64,000 nt of DNA. Origin: Thalassospira profundimaris (lineage in GTDB: Bacteria > Pseudomonadota > Alphaproteobacteria > Rhodospirillales > Thalassospiraceae). The number at the start of each line of letters is the position of its first letter. The stretch's first letter is position 1. A model generated the notes under the pieces. It saw only the letters and a list, made by a program, of their open reading frames with translations, was not told the origin of the DNA and did no database searches. Positions 36,143 through 44,015 of the stretch are shown piece by piece. The stretch lies in NCBI RefSeq assembly GCF_003326795.1, contig NZ_JPWI01000009.1, positions 124,001 through 188,000 of the forward strand, read 5' to 3'. Made by a program: the position numbers and the translations under genes.

Positions 36143-37138
36143 ATGTCACCCGCACTGACCATTCGACCCTATTCCGAAGGTGCCCTTAGCCAGGCCGCAG
36201 CAAAACTGCGCGCCGGTGAACTTGTGGCCTTTCCGACCGAGACGGTCTATGGACTGGGTGCGGATGCCACCAATGCCGATGCGGTTGCCGGTATCTATGC
36301 CGCCAAGCAGCGTCCAAGCTTCAACCCGCTGATCAGCCATTTTCCCGACCGCGACGCGGCGGCAAAGCATGCGGTCTTTGATGCCCGTGCCGACAAACTG
36401 GCCGGGGCATTCTGGCCCGGTGCGCTGACACTGGTTCTGCCCCGTCAAAAAGACAGTAATGTCTGCGAACTGGTCACCGCAGGTCTTCCAAGCATTGCCG
36501 TACGTGTTCCGGCCCATCCGATGGCGCGTGAGTTGTTGCGCGCGGTCGGTCGCCCGATTGCCGCCCCCTCTGCCAACCGTTCCGGGCGCATCAGCCCGAC
36601 CACAGCAGGCCATGTTGCCCATTCCCTTGGCGATGCGATCAGCATGATCCTTGATGGCGGCCCCTGTGGTGTCGGGCTTGAAAGTACGGTCATTGACCTG
36701 ACCACGGATCGGGTGGTGATGTTGCGTCCCGGCGGGATTACCATGGAACAGGTTGCAGAGGTTCTTGGCTGTGAGGTCATCATGGCCGAAACCGATGATA
36801 CCGCACCCAAAAGCCCCGGCATGCTGACCAGCCATTATGCGCCGGGTCTGCCGGTGCGCCTTGATGCAAAAACCGCCGACAGTGCCAAATATGGCAATGA
36901 AATCCTTCTGGCATTTGGCGATTGCAACACCAGGGGATTTGACGCTGTTCTTTGGTTATCCAGAACCGGCGATGACCGTGAAGCGGCTGCCAATCTGTTT
37001 GCCAAACTTCATGAAGCCGACCAGAAACGTTTTGACGGCATTGCGATTGCGCCAATCCCCGATAGCGGACTTGGACTTGCGATCAATGACCGCATGAAAC
37101 GTGCCGCAGCCCCGCGCGCGCCACATCCTTCGCCCTGA
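36143..37138 (+). CDS. L-threonylcarbamoyladenylate synthase, Sua5 type
   Basis: A 331-residue enzyme that makes threonylcarbamoyl-AMP from threonine, bicarbonate and ATP for the t6A modification of tRNAs reading ANN codons. The YrdC domain (residues 10-200) has the typical FPTETVYGLGADA and KQRPSFNPLISH blocks and IAAPSANRSGRISPT; the extra C-terminal Sua5 domain with SPGMLTSHYAPG closing the active site separates it from the short TsaC form. The next gene begins 13 bp after its stop. Confidence 0.95.
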   Translation: MSPALTIRPYSEGALSQAAAKLRAGELVAFPTETVYGLGADATNADAVAGIYAAKQRPSFNPLISHFPDRDAAAKHAVFDARADKLAGAFWPGALTLVLPRQKDSNVCELVTAGLPSIAVRVPAHPMARELLRAVGRPIAAPSANRSGRISPTTAGHVAHSLGDAISMILDGGPCGVGLESTVIDLTTDRVVMLRPGGITMEQVAEVLGCEVIMAETDDTAPKSPGMLTSHYAPGLPVRLDAKTADSAKYGNEILLAFGDCNTRGFDAVLWLSRTGDDREAAANLFAKLHEADQKRFDGIAIAPIPDSGLGLAINDRMKRAAAPRAPHPSP

Positions 37139-37151
37139 CACGGATATCGCC

Positions 37152-38564
37152 ATGCCCTTTTTGCCAGACGGCGCGATCAATGATCTCAAAGACCTGCTTG
37201 GCCCCAAGGGCTGGAGCACCGATCTTGACGTTCTGGCACCGCATAATGCCGAGGCCCGTGGCAAGTTCAAAGGTCAGGCGGAAATTGTCCTGTTTCCGGC
37301 CAGTACCGAAGAAGTCGCAAAGGCGGTTGCGATCTGTGCCGCCCATGACATTGCCATTGTTCCGCAAGGCGGCAATACCGGACGATGCGGCGGGGCAGTT
37401 GCCGGTTCCAAACAGGTTCTTTTGAACCTGAAGCGCATGAACGCGATCATTGAAATTGACGAGCGCGATTTTACCGCGACCGTCGAAGCCGGTGCGATCC
37501 TGCAAACCATTCAGGAAGCCTGTGCGAGACATGACCTTCTTTTCCCGTTATCACTCGGGGCCGAGGGCAGCTGTCAGATCGGTGGCAATCTTGCGACCAA
37601 TGCCGGCGGCTTGAATGTCATTCGTTATGGCAATGCGCGGGATTTGTGCCTTGGCCTTGAGGTCGTCCTGCCCGATGGCAGCATCTGGAACGGGCTTTCC
37701 AAACTGCGCAAGGACAATAGCGGGTATGATCTTCGCGATCTGTTTATCGGCGCCGAAGGCACATTAGGTATCATCACCAAGGCGACGCTTAAACTGTTTG
37801 CCCGTCCCCAGCATGTCGCCACCGCATGGCTTGCTGTGCCATCGCCGGAATGCGCGATTGATCTGCTGGCCCTTGCCCGCCGCCATACCGGGGACGCGAT
37901 TGCCGCGTTCGAACTGATCAGCGGCTTTGCCCATGATATGTCGGTGACTTACCTTAAGGGGCTGACACGTCCGCTTGCCACCAAGACAGACTGGCATGTT
38001 CTGATCGAGCTGACCTCGTCACGCCCTGATGATGATTTGCAAGCACTTCTGGTCGACCTTTTAAGCAATGCGGTCGAGATCGGTCTGGCATCTGATGCCA
38101 CCATTGCGCAATCGGAAAAACAGCGCGCCAATCTGTGGGCAATCCGCGAAGGCATCCCCGAGGCCCAGGGGTTCGAAGGCGGCTCGATCAAGCATGACGT
38201 GTCCGTGCCGGTATCGCGCGTGCCCGATCTTCTGGATCGTGGGATAGCTGCGGCCAAGGCCCTGATCCCCGGTATTCGCCCCTGCCCGTTTGGTCATGTC
38301 GGCGATGGCAATATCCATTTCAATTTCAGCCAGCCGGTCAGCATGGAGAAATCAAAATATCTAGCCCGCTGGGAAAGCCTCAATAGAGTCATCCATGACA
38401 TTGTCACTGATCTTGGCGGATCGATCAGTGCCGAACATGGCATCGGGCAGCTCAAGCGTGACGAGCTTGCTCACTATGCCAGCGACGAAAAAATGAAGCT
38501 GTTGCGCGCGATCAAGACAGCGATTGATCCCGATGCCAGGTTTAATCCCGGTAAAGTTGTTTAA
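37152..38564 (+). CDS. FAD-binding oxidoreductase, D-2-hydroxyglutarate/D-lactate dehydrogenase type
   Basis: A 470-residue flavoprotein of the FAD_binding_4 / FAD-oxidase_C architecture. The FAD loop VPQGGNTGRCGGAV and the LGAEGSCQIGGNLATNAGG block lie in the N-terminal half; the C-terminal HVGDGNIHFNF and SAEHGIGQLKRDEL motifs bring substrate and metal ligands. This is the pattern of D-2-hydroxyglutarate and D-lactate dehydrogenases, which pass electrons to an acceptor such as ETF. The ATG at 37152 is chosen; an upstream start at 37101 would overlap the previous gene. Exact substrate not readable. Confidence 0.93.
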   Translation: MPFLPDGAINDLKDLLGPKGWSTDLDVLAPHNAEARGKFKGQAEIVLFPASTEEVAKAVAICAAHDIAIVPQGGNTGRCGGAVAGSKQVLLNLKRMNAIIEIDERDFTATVEAGAILQTIQEACARHDLLFPLSLGAEGSCQIGGNLATNAGGLNVIRYGNARDLCLGLEVVLPDGSIWNGLSKLRKDNSGYDLRDLFIGAEGTLGIITKATLKLFARPQHVATAWLAVPSPECAIDLLALARRHTGDAIAAFELISGFAHDMSVTYLKGLTRPLATKTDWHVLIELTSSRPDDDLQALLVDLLSNAVEIGLASDATIAQSEKQRANLWAIREGIPEAQGFEGGSIKHDVSVPVSRVPDLLDRGIAAAKALIPGIRPCPFGHVGDGNIHFNFSQPVSMEKSKYLARWESLNRVIHDIVTDLGGSISAEHGIGQLKRDELAHYASDEKMKLLRAIKTAIDPDARFNPGKVV

Positions 38565-38603
38565 CCTTTACACAAACACCCCACCATACCGGAGACACGC
38601 CCC

Positions 38604-39353
38604 ATGTTCTCTGTCGATACCTATGCCCCGCTCGATACGCCCAAACCGGTTGCTGATAATATCTGGATCATTGATGGTCCGGTGATCGGGTTTCAGAATT
38701 TCGGGTTTTCCATGCCCTTTCCCATGCGAATGACCATCGTGCGCCTGTCGGGAAACAGGCTGTTTGTGCATTCCCCGATCCGTCTTACCAATCAGTTGAA
38801 GGCGGCAGTCGATCAACTGGGCACAGTAACCTGGCTGATTGCATCAAACACCATTCACTATGCCGGTGTGCCTGACTGGCAAAAGGCCTATCCGGATGCA
38901 CTGGCATTTTGTGCGCCCGGCGTGATCAAGCGTGCCAAATCGGTTGGCATATCAGTACGCTTTGACGGTGAACTGGCTGACAGTGCCGAGCCCGACTGGG
39001 CCGATGACATCAAACAGGTACTGGTTCGGGGCGGCTATCTGAACGAAGCAGTCTTTTTCCACAGTGCTTCCGAAACCCTGATCCTGACCGATCTGATCGA
39101 GAATTTCGAACCGCAAAAAGTCAAAAGCCCGTTCTGGCGGTTCATGCTGCGTCTATTCGGAACCATGGATCCGGATGGATCCGCCCCGCGTGACATGCGG
39201 GCAACCTTTATCGGCCATCGTGGTCATGTGCGCAAATGCGTTGAAACCATGATCGGCTGGAACCCGAAGCGCGTCATTCTTGCCCATGGGCGCTGGTACG
39301 ACACCAATGCAGTTGCAGAGCTTAACCGTGCCTTCCGCTGGGTCCTGAAATAA
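38604..39353 (+). CDS. DUF4336 domain-containing protein
   Basis: A 249-residue protein of the DUF4336 family, a relative of metallo-beta-lactamase folds that has lost the classic HxHxDH zinc motif. ASNTIHYAGVPDWQKAYPDA and the C-terminal ILAHGRWYDTNAVAELNRAFRW are typical. No signal peptide, no known reaction. It follows the flavoprotein gene by 39 bp and ends at a bidirectional terminator, so it probably closes the Sua5-type gene/flavoprotein/DUF4336 unit. Confidence 0.85.
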   Translation: MFSVDTYAPLDTPKPVADNIWIIDGPVIGFQNFGFSMPFPMRMTIVRLSGNRLFVHSPIRLTNQLKAAVDQLGTVTWLIASNTIHYAGVPDWQKAYPDALAFCAPGVIKRAKSVGISVRFDGELADSAEPDWADDIKQVLVRGGYLNEAVFFHSASETLILTDLIENFEPQKVKSPFWRFMLRLFGTMDPDGSAPRDMRATFIGHRGHVRKCVETMIGWNPKRVILAHGRWYDTNAVAELNRAFRWVLK

Positions 39354-39363
39354 ATCGAATGCA

Positions 39364-39391
39364 AAAAGGGCGCCCCGCGGGACGCCCTTTT
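39364..39391. terminator. Bidirectional terminator after the DUF4336 gene
   Basis: AAAAGGGCG and CGCCCTTTT form a stem with an inner CCCGCGGG, flanked by A and T runs on both sides; it serves two convergent genes. Confidence 0.9.
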
Positions 39392-39416
39392 CAGTTTCAT
39401 GGTCAAAGTCGCAGAC

Positions 39417-40271
39417 TTATTCGCCCGGACCGGCCCATGGATCCATGGCATTGAGCTTGTCCTGACGACGGACCTCAGACGACTTTTTCCAGTCGCCACC
39501 AAATGCAGCTTCTTCCCACGAGCCGTAGCTCGGGTTTGGCAGCATGAACCAGCGCTCGCCCCAATAGGTCGCGTATTTGTCCATGACTTCAAGGCGTTCT
39601 GCGATCGAACCATCAATCTCGTCGGTGAAGTCGCCGAAATTGTCACCAAATTGCATGATCACACGGTAGTCATCCGCAACCGCCTTGCGACGCGGTGTTT
39701 TGTTCGAGCCCCAAGCTTCGACTTCACCACGCAACATGACGTGTTTTTCATCAGCATAGGGGAAACCGTATTTTTTCAGGTTTTCGATGGTCGGTGTTTC
39801 TTCCGGTGCCTTGCGGTTTGACACATAGAAGACTTCCACACCCTTGGCCGCAGCAGCCTTGGTGAATTCAAGTGCGCCCGGGGTCGGGGTCGACACCATG
39901 TCATGAACGAATTTCGCCCAGGTTTTGGAGCTGTAATGCGTGCTCTCGGTTACAACCCATGCCTGATATTTCGAGTTGTCCAGAACCGTCTCATCAACGT
40001 CCAGAATAACTGCCGGCGGCTTGGACATATAGTTGCCGTCCTGCTCAAGTGCTGCGGTCCAGCTGTGATCGCCAATGGCCGCATCCAGCAGACGGGTCGC
40101 ACCGGCATAGACCGAAATGGCGGTCGTTTTATATTCGACCGAGGTCTGAAGCCAAAGGGTGCCGTTCAAACCGTCATTCTGTGCAGGTTCCTGCGCCTGT
40201 GCACCAAAAGCACAAAGGGCGCTGGTCGCCACAATGGCGGCCACACCAAATGATTTTGCGATAAAGGTCAT
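39417..40271 (-). CDS. Exported HAD-superfamily acid phosphatase (class B / lipoprotein e(P4) type)
   Basis: A 284-residue periplasmic phosphatase. A Sec signal peptide (MTFIAKSFGVAAIVATSALC, cleavage after GAQA) is followed by a HAD domain with the DxDxT nucleophile motif ILDVDETVLDNS. Related acid phosphatases remove phosphate from nucleotides and other esters outside the cytoplasm. No lipobox cysteine at the cleavage site, so likely soluble. The ATG at 40271 has AGGGAG upstream; the frame extends further to 40448 but without signal-peptide sense. Confidence 0.92.
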   Translation of the reverse strand: MTFIAKSFGVAAIVATSALCAFGAQAQEPAQNDGLNGTLWLQTSVEYKTTAISVYAGATRLLDAAIGDHSWTAALEQDGNYMSKPPAVILDVDETVLDNSKYQAWVVTESTHYSSKTWAKFVHDMVSTPTPGALEFTKAAAAKGVEVFYVSNRKAPEETPTIENLKKYGFPYADEKHVMLRGEVEAWGSNKTPRRKAVADDYRVIMQFGDNFGDFTDEIDGSIAERLEVMDKYATYWGERWFMLPNPSYGSWEEAAFGGDWKKSSEVRRQDKLNAMDPWAGPGE

Positions 40272-40360
40272 TTTATATTCTCCCTGTTGATTTCCCGACC
40301 CGATGGATGCTGACCATGCAGACAGGATTTCAACAGCATGCCACTGCACTGCGACAAATA

Positions 40361-40398
40361 AAAAGCCTTTTTCCAGTTCTTGCCGGAAAAAGGCTTTT
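40361..40398. terminator. Terminator between acylphosphatase and acid phosphatase genes
   Basis: Perfect 14-bp stem AAAAGCCTTTTTCC / GGAAAAAGGCTTTT with a 10-base loop. On the minus strand it ends the acylphosphatase unit. Confidence 0.88.
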
Positions 40399-40448
40399 GC
40401 CAGCGGTTTGAAAATAACGCCAAACCGGTGATTATATTTGGAATTCAC

Positions 40449-40763
40449 TCAGGCCGTGGGACGCTTTTCAAATATGTCAAAGCCGTCTTCCAGTGCGGGT
40501 TCTTCGTGAATTTTGTCGACGCGCGCATGAGGAGGCCCGTCGTAACAGGCCGTAATCATCGATTGCACCACATCGACCGGACCGCAAAACACCGCCTCTA
40601 CCGTGCCATCGGTGCGATTGCGCACCCAGCCGGTAAGATCGCGCTTGCGGGCTTCCTCGACGGTCCATGCGCGATACCATACACCCTGTACCCTGCCCTC
40701 GATCCGGGCATGAACAGATATGTTGCCAGATCCGGTCTGTGGATCGGGGCGTGTGTCGGTCAT
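40449..40763 (-). CDS. acyP: Acylphosphatase
   Basis: A 104-residue enzyme that hydrolyses acyl-phosphates. The signature GRVQGVWYRAW carries the phosphate-binding Arg, and VRNRTDGTVEAVF carries the catalytic Asn. About 15 extra residues precede the domain. It follows the DUF1244 gene on the same strand by 30 bp and probably shares its transcript. Confidence 0.94.
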   Translation of the reverse strand: MTDTRPDPQTGSGNISVHARIEGRVQGVWYRAWTVEEARKRDLTGWVRNRTDGTVEAVFCGPVDVVQSMITACYDGPPHARVDKIHEEPALEDGFDIFEKRPTA

Positions 40764-40793
40764 GAAAACCTCCCTCGCCTTGGCGTTTCCGGG

Positions 40794-41177
40794 TTACTTG
40801 GCACCCGGAATTTTTGCATGCAGATGGGCAGTATCAACGAATTTCTGTTTCTGCTCTTCCGATGCCGGGGCCTGATGGTTGTCCTTCCATGCGTCATAGG
40901 TCATGCCATAGACAACTTCGCGCGCCCCGTCATAATCCATCGCTACGCCACGGTCGCGCGCAGCAGCCAGATACCATTTGGCAAGGCAGTTACGGCAGAA
41001 ACCGGCAAGGTTCATCAGGTCAATATTCTGAACATCCTTGCGGTCCTGAAGATGCAGGACAAGACCGCGAAAGGCCGCAGCTTCGAGTTCCAGCTTGGTT
41101 TGCGGATCAAGGTCGGCGGCCGGACCATTGGCCAGAACGGCCTCGGTTGACATTTCAGAACCGGCGCAATCAGACAT
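40794..41177 (-). CDS. DUF1244 domain-containing protein
   Basis: A 127-residue protein whose last ~100 residues match DUF1244, a small helical family widespread in alpha- and gammaproteobacteria: AAAFRGLVLHLQDRKDVQNIDLMNLAGFCRNCLAKWY and GMTYDAWKDNHQ. The CRNC pair could bind a metal. Function unknown. The ATG at 41177 overlaps the end of the upstream HAD gene by 8 bp, so the two are translated together. Confidence 0.87.
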   Translation of the reverse strand: MSDCAGSEMSTEAVLANGPAADLDPQTKLELEAAAFRGLVLHLQDRKDVQNIDLMNLAGFCRNCLAKWYLAAARDRGVAMDYDGAREVVYGMTYDAWKDNHQAPASEEQKQKFVDTAHLHAKIPGAK

Positions 41178-41904
41178 GCTCCATACTCCCAGCAGTGCGG
41201 TGTTGTTCAAGTTGTTCAATCATGGCCGGAACGTCGGCGATGCTTTCTGCGGTCACGACATTCTGGTTTTCAATCTCGGTCTGGTCGACCATTTCATGAA
41301 CCCAGGTGATTTCATAGGGAATGTGGATCGCAGCCCCGCCACACGCAAGGACCGGCAGGATATCGGATTTCATCGAATTGCCGATCATGATTGCGTCTTC
41401 GGGCTCGACACCATAGCGCCCAAAGATGTTGCGATAGGTCAGCGGATCCTTTTCCGAGACAATCTCGATCCCGTCAAACAGGTCTTCGAACCCGGAACGG
41501 TCGATTTTAAGCTGCTGTGCGATCAGATCACCCTTGGTGATCAGAACGACCTTGTAGCGTGGATTTTCCGCATAACGGCGCAGAACTTCGACCGCACCAT
41601 CAATGATACGGGTCGGGGCGCGCAGCATGGATTTGCCGATCTCGGCCAGTTTGTGAATATCTTCTGCACTGATCTTGCGATCAGAAAGCTCGATCGCGGT
41701 TTCAATCATCGACAGGGTAAAGCCGGTTATCCCGTAGCCATAGATCGACAGGTTTGCCAGTTCGGCCTGATACAGGCGGTCATCGACCTGTTCGGGGGCA
41801 ACATAATGGCCCAGCATTTCACGCAACTGAATGTGCGCTTCGCGGAAAAGTGGCTCGTTGTGCCACAGGGTATCATCCCCATCAAAAGCAATCAGTTTAT
41901 ACAT
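41170..41904 (-). CDS. HAD family hydrolase
   Basis: A 244-residue cytoplasmic phosphatase-fold enzyme. Motif I is FDGDDTLWHNEP, motif II/III are VVLITKGDL and the GNSMKSDILP block with the second pair of acidic residues. The helical cap (residues ~20-110) places it among class C1 HAD enzymes; the substrate is unknown. First gene of an HAD-DUF1244-acylphosphatase unit. Confidence 0.9.
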   Translation of the reverse strand: MYKLIAFDGDDTLWHNEPLFREAHIQLREMLGHYVAPEQVDDRLYQAELANLSIYGYGITGFTLSMIETAIELSDRKISAEDIHKLAEIGKSMLRAPTRIIDGAVEVLRRYAENPRYKVVLITKGDLIAQQLKIDRSGFEDLFDGIEIVSEKDPLTYRNIFGRYGVEPEDAIMIGNSMKSDILPVLACGGAAIHIPYEITWVHEMVDQTEIENQNVVTAESIADVPAMIEQLEQHRTAGSMEHV

Positions 41905-42074
41905 TCTTTCGCCTCGTTTCTTGTTATTGGATGGCCGTGTTCATCGGGAATTACAGCCTCGATTTGCGACCATATGGCAGTGCAAACCCGCAGTAAAGCC
42001 CCGTTATCTGTATTTAATATTCGCAAATGCACAGTGAAAGGGGTTGAAACTACGGCGGCGTGATCAGATTAACA

Positions 42075-42107
42075 GAAAAGGCGCCAGCAAATTAATCGCC
42101 AGCGCCT
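42075..42107 (-). terminator. Terminator of the OLD nuclease gene
   Basis: Minus strand AGGCGC / GCGCCT stem with further internal pairing, followed by TTTTC. Its core (GGCGCCAGCA...CGCCAGCGCC, 27 bases) closely resembles the pccA terminator on the other side of the nuclease gene. Confidence 0.75.
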
Positions 42108-42119
42108 ATCACCCGTTTT

Positions 42120-43868
42120 TCAGGAAATAAGGCCTTTGACCCTAGCCCAATATTCTTCGTCAACGTTAACCTCTATCCACTCTTGGCTTGCTTCATCCAA
42201 ATCACTAACTTCTTTCAGCATGTCACGTGAGAACTGGACAACTGGCTGATCGCCTCCTTTGTCTAGTAGCTTGCCAAACTTAAATGCCGAGAATGGCTTT
42301 CCTTCATTAGCATCATACGAATAACCGTGAGCGGACTCAAAATCCACGATATGAACATACCTGCGAGCCAAACCTTCTTTTTGACTGTTACTTGCAACAA
42401 TGTTTTCCCAGATTTTAGCATTTAATGTCCAAGCTGAATTTGCCTTCGGCTCACCATCACCCTTTCTCGAGATTTGTCCGTGTTTATATTGGTAGCGCAA
42501 GTCTGCATCGTGAATTACCGTGTGTTTAATTCCGAAATGGGTAAGTACATTTTGAAAGAAAGGAATATTGTTTTTTGTGCCAGTGTTTAGCACAAATACT
42601 TCTCGATGTTCTTCGCTATCCTCTAGTAAGCTCCGAAGAACAATAGCTTCTGTATCACCTTCTACTAGGATCACATTGTCAGCAAAAAACACTTCGCAAA
42701 TATGCGGATCAAAGTTCATCAACATGTGCATAAAGTCTTTAGCGTCCTTATCAGGTGCGAATAGTTGCTCCCCTGCCTGATAGTACTCTGTGATCTCATC
42801 ATTTTTTGTAATACGGACGAGCGACGTATGCTTCTTCGACAAGTCAATAAGTTGAGGGCTATGAGAAGCGCATAGCAATTGAAACGGCGAATTTGTAACA
42901 ATGCTATAAAGCTTCTCCCTCATCAAACGCATCTTAGATGGATGCAAATAGACCTCTGGTTCCTCAAACAATATAAGGAATCCCTTACGGTCACCCCCAT
43001 TGGCAAAGCCCTCAATTAATTCTCTGTTTTTTACAATACCGATGAAGTTAAATATTGCCTGACGAACAACTCCATCGCCTTGACTAGATAGAGGTTGCTG
43101 TTCTTCAGCTAAGCGCTCATTGACTACTGTTACATCAAAGCTCTTGCTAAGCAGTGTTTCAAGACGTCCGTCTCCCGCGTTTGCCGAGCTGATTTTCAAT
43201 GCGTGATCTGGAAATATCTTTTGAAAATACTCGTTCGCAAGCGTGTTCACTTTTGCTGTTTCATCCATCACAGAAACAGCCTCTTCGAGTTCGCGAAAAG
43301 CAGCATCCGCACGATCTAGAATTTCACCGCATTCGTCTTTCAGTTTCTGCGCGATGTGCTTTTTAAGAATATCCCCAACGATCTTTTTCAGGTCATCTTC
43401 TGTAGCTACGGGAGGGATATAAACTGGTGTAGGCGCATAATGAGATACCAGTGTATCAAAGCCGCCAAAGCCACCTTTGACGAATGCATCAGCTCTCGGA
43501 TCGTAGGTGTACTTGACACCTTGGCCACCCACTTCAGACCACACCTTCCTGATACGTACAAATCCGTCTGGAGAAATCCACTTTTCTAAATTTCCATCGG
43601 CTAGTTTTTGTCTATCTTCACCATCTTTCACACTGAAAATGAGCTCAATCTCGATATCCAGCGCATCTCCATGCATGAAGTTATAGAAATCGGATCGTTG
43701 TGGTTTTGATTTCGCATTACAGAAAAACTCGTACGCTTTGAGAATACTTGTTTTCCCTGCATTGTTCCTTCCAAAGACAAAGATTGCATCCCCATCAAGG
43801 AAAGATACGTACACTCCGTTCGATGCAATCGAACGGAATCCAGCTACATGCATACCTGCTACTTTCAC
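42120..43868 (-). CDS. OLD-family ATP-dependent endonuclease, probable phage defence
   Basis: A 582-residue protein of the overcoming-lysogenization-defect family: an N-terminal ABC-type ATPase (Walker A GRNNAGKTSI, residues 33-42; LFEEPEVYLHPSKMRLM Walker B region; CASHSPQLIDL switch His) and a C-terminal Toprim nuclease (NVILVEGDTEAI with its Glu, then VIHDADLRY). OLD proteins degrade DNA and several protect against phages. It has no neighbouring UvrD-like helicase, so it is a solitary (class 1) OLD and not Gabija. The GTG at 43868 has TTGGAG upstream. It is much more AT-rich than its neighbours, suggesting transfer. Confidence 0.88.
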   Translation of the reverse strand: MKVAGMHVAGFRSIASNGVYVSFLDGDAIFVFGRNNAGKTSILKAYEFFCNAKSKPQRSDFYNFMHGDALDIEIELIFSVKDGEDRQKLADGNLEKWISPDGFVRIRKVWSEVGGQGVKYTYDPRADAFVKGGFGGFDTLVSHYAPTPVYIPPVATEDDLKKIVGDILKKHIAQKLKDECGEILDRADAAFRELEEAVSVMDETAKVNTLANEYFQKIFPDHALKISSANAGDGRLETLLSKSFDVTVVNERLAEEQQPLSSQGDGVVRQAIFNFIGIVKNRELIEGFANGGDRKGFLILFEEPEVYLHPSKMRLMREKLYSIVTNSPFQLLCASHSPQLIDLSKKHTSLVRITKNDEITEYYQAGEQLFAPDKDAKDFMHMLMNFDPHICEVFFADNVILVEGDTEAIVLRSLLEDSEEHREVFVLNTGTKNNIPFFQNVLTHFGIKHTVIHDADLRYQYKHGQISRKGDGEPKANSAWTLNAKIWENIVASNSQKEGLARRYVHIVDFESAHGYSYDANEGKPFSAFKFGKLLDKGGDQPVVQFSRDMLKEVSDLDEASQEWIEVNVDEEYWARVKGLIS

Positions 43869-43948
43869 GACACACTCCAATTCATCTAAATTGTGTCGGC
43901 AACTTAACATGACAGATAGCTAATTGATCCTACTCGTCCGAGCAGTTA

Positions 43949-43984
43949 CAAAAATGGCGCCAACATTCATATTGCTGGCGCCAT
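43949..43984 (-). terminator. Terminator of pccBA
   Basis: Minus strand ATGGCGCCA / TGGCGCCAT, a 13-base loop, then five T. It lies 32 bp past the pccA stop. Confidence 0.88.
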
Positions 43985-44015
43985 GACAAGCATCACCCTT
44001 GAGGGATCAGGTGGC

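Noticed and set aside
42120-43868. Gabija defence system
   Set aside because: The OLD protein could recall GajA, but there is no UvrD-like GajB gene on either side, so it is listed as a solitary OLD nuclease.
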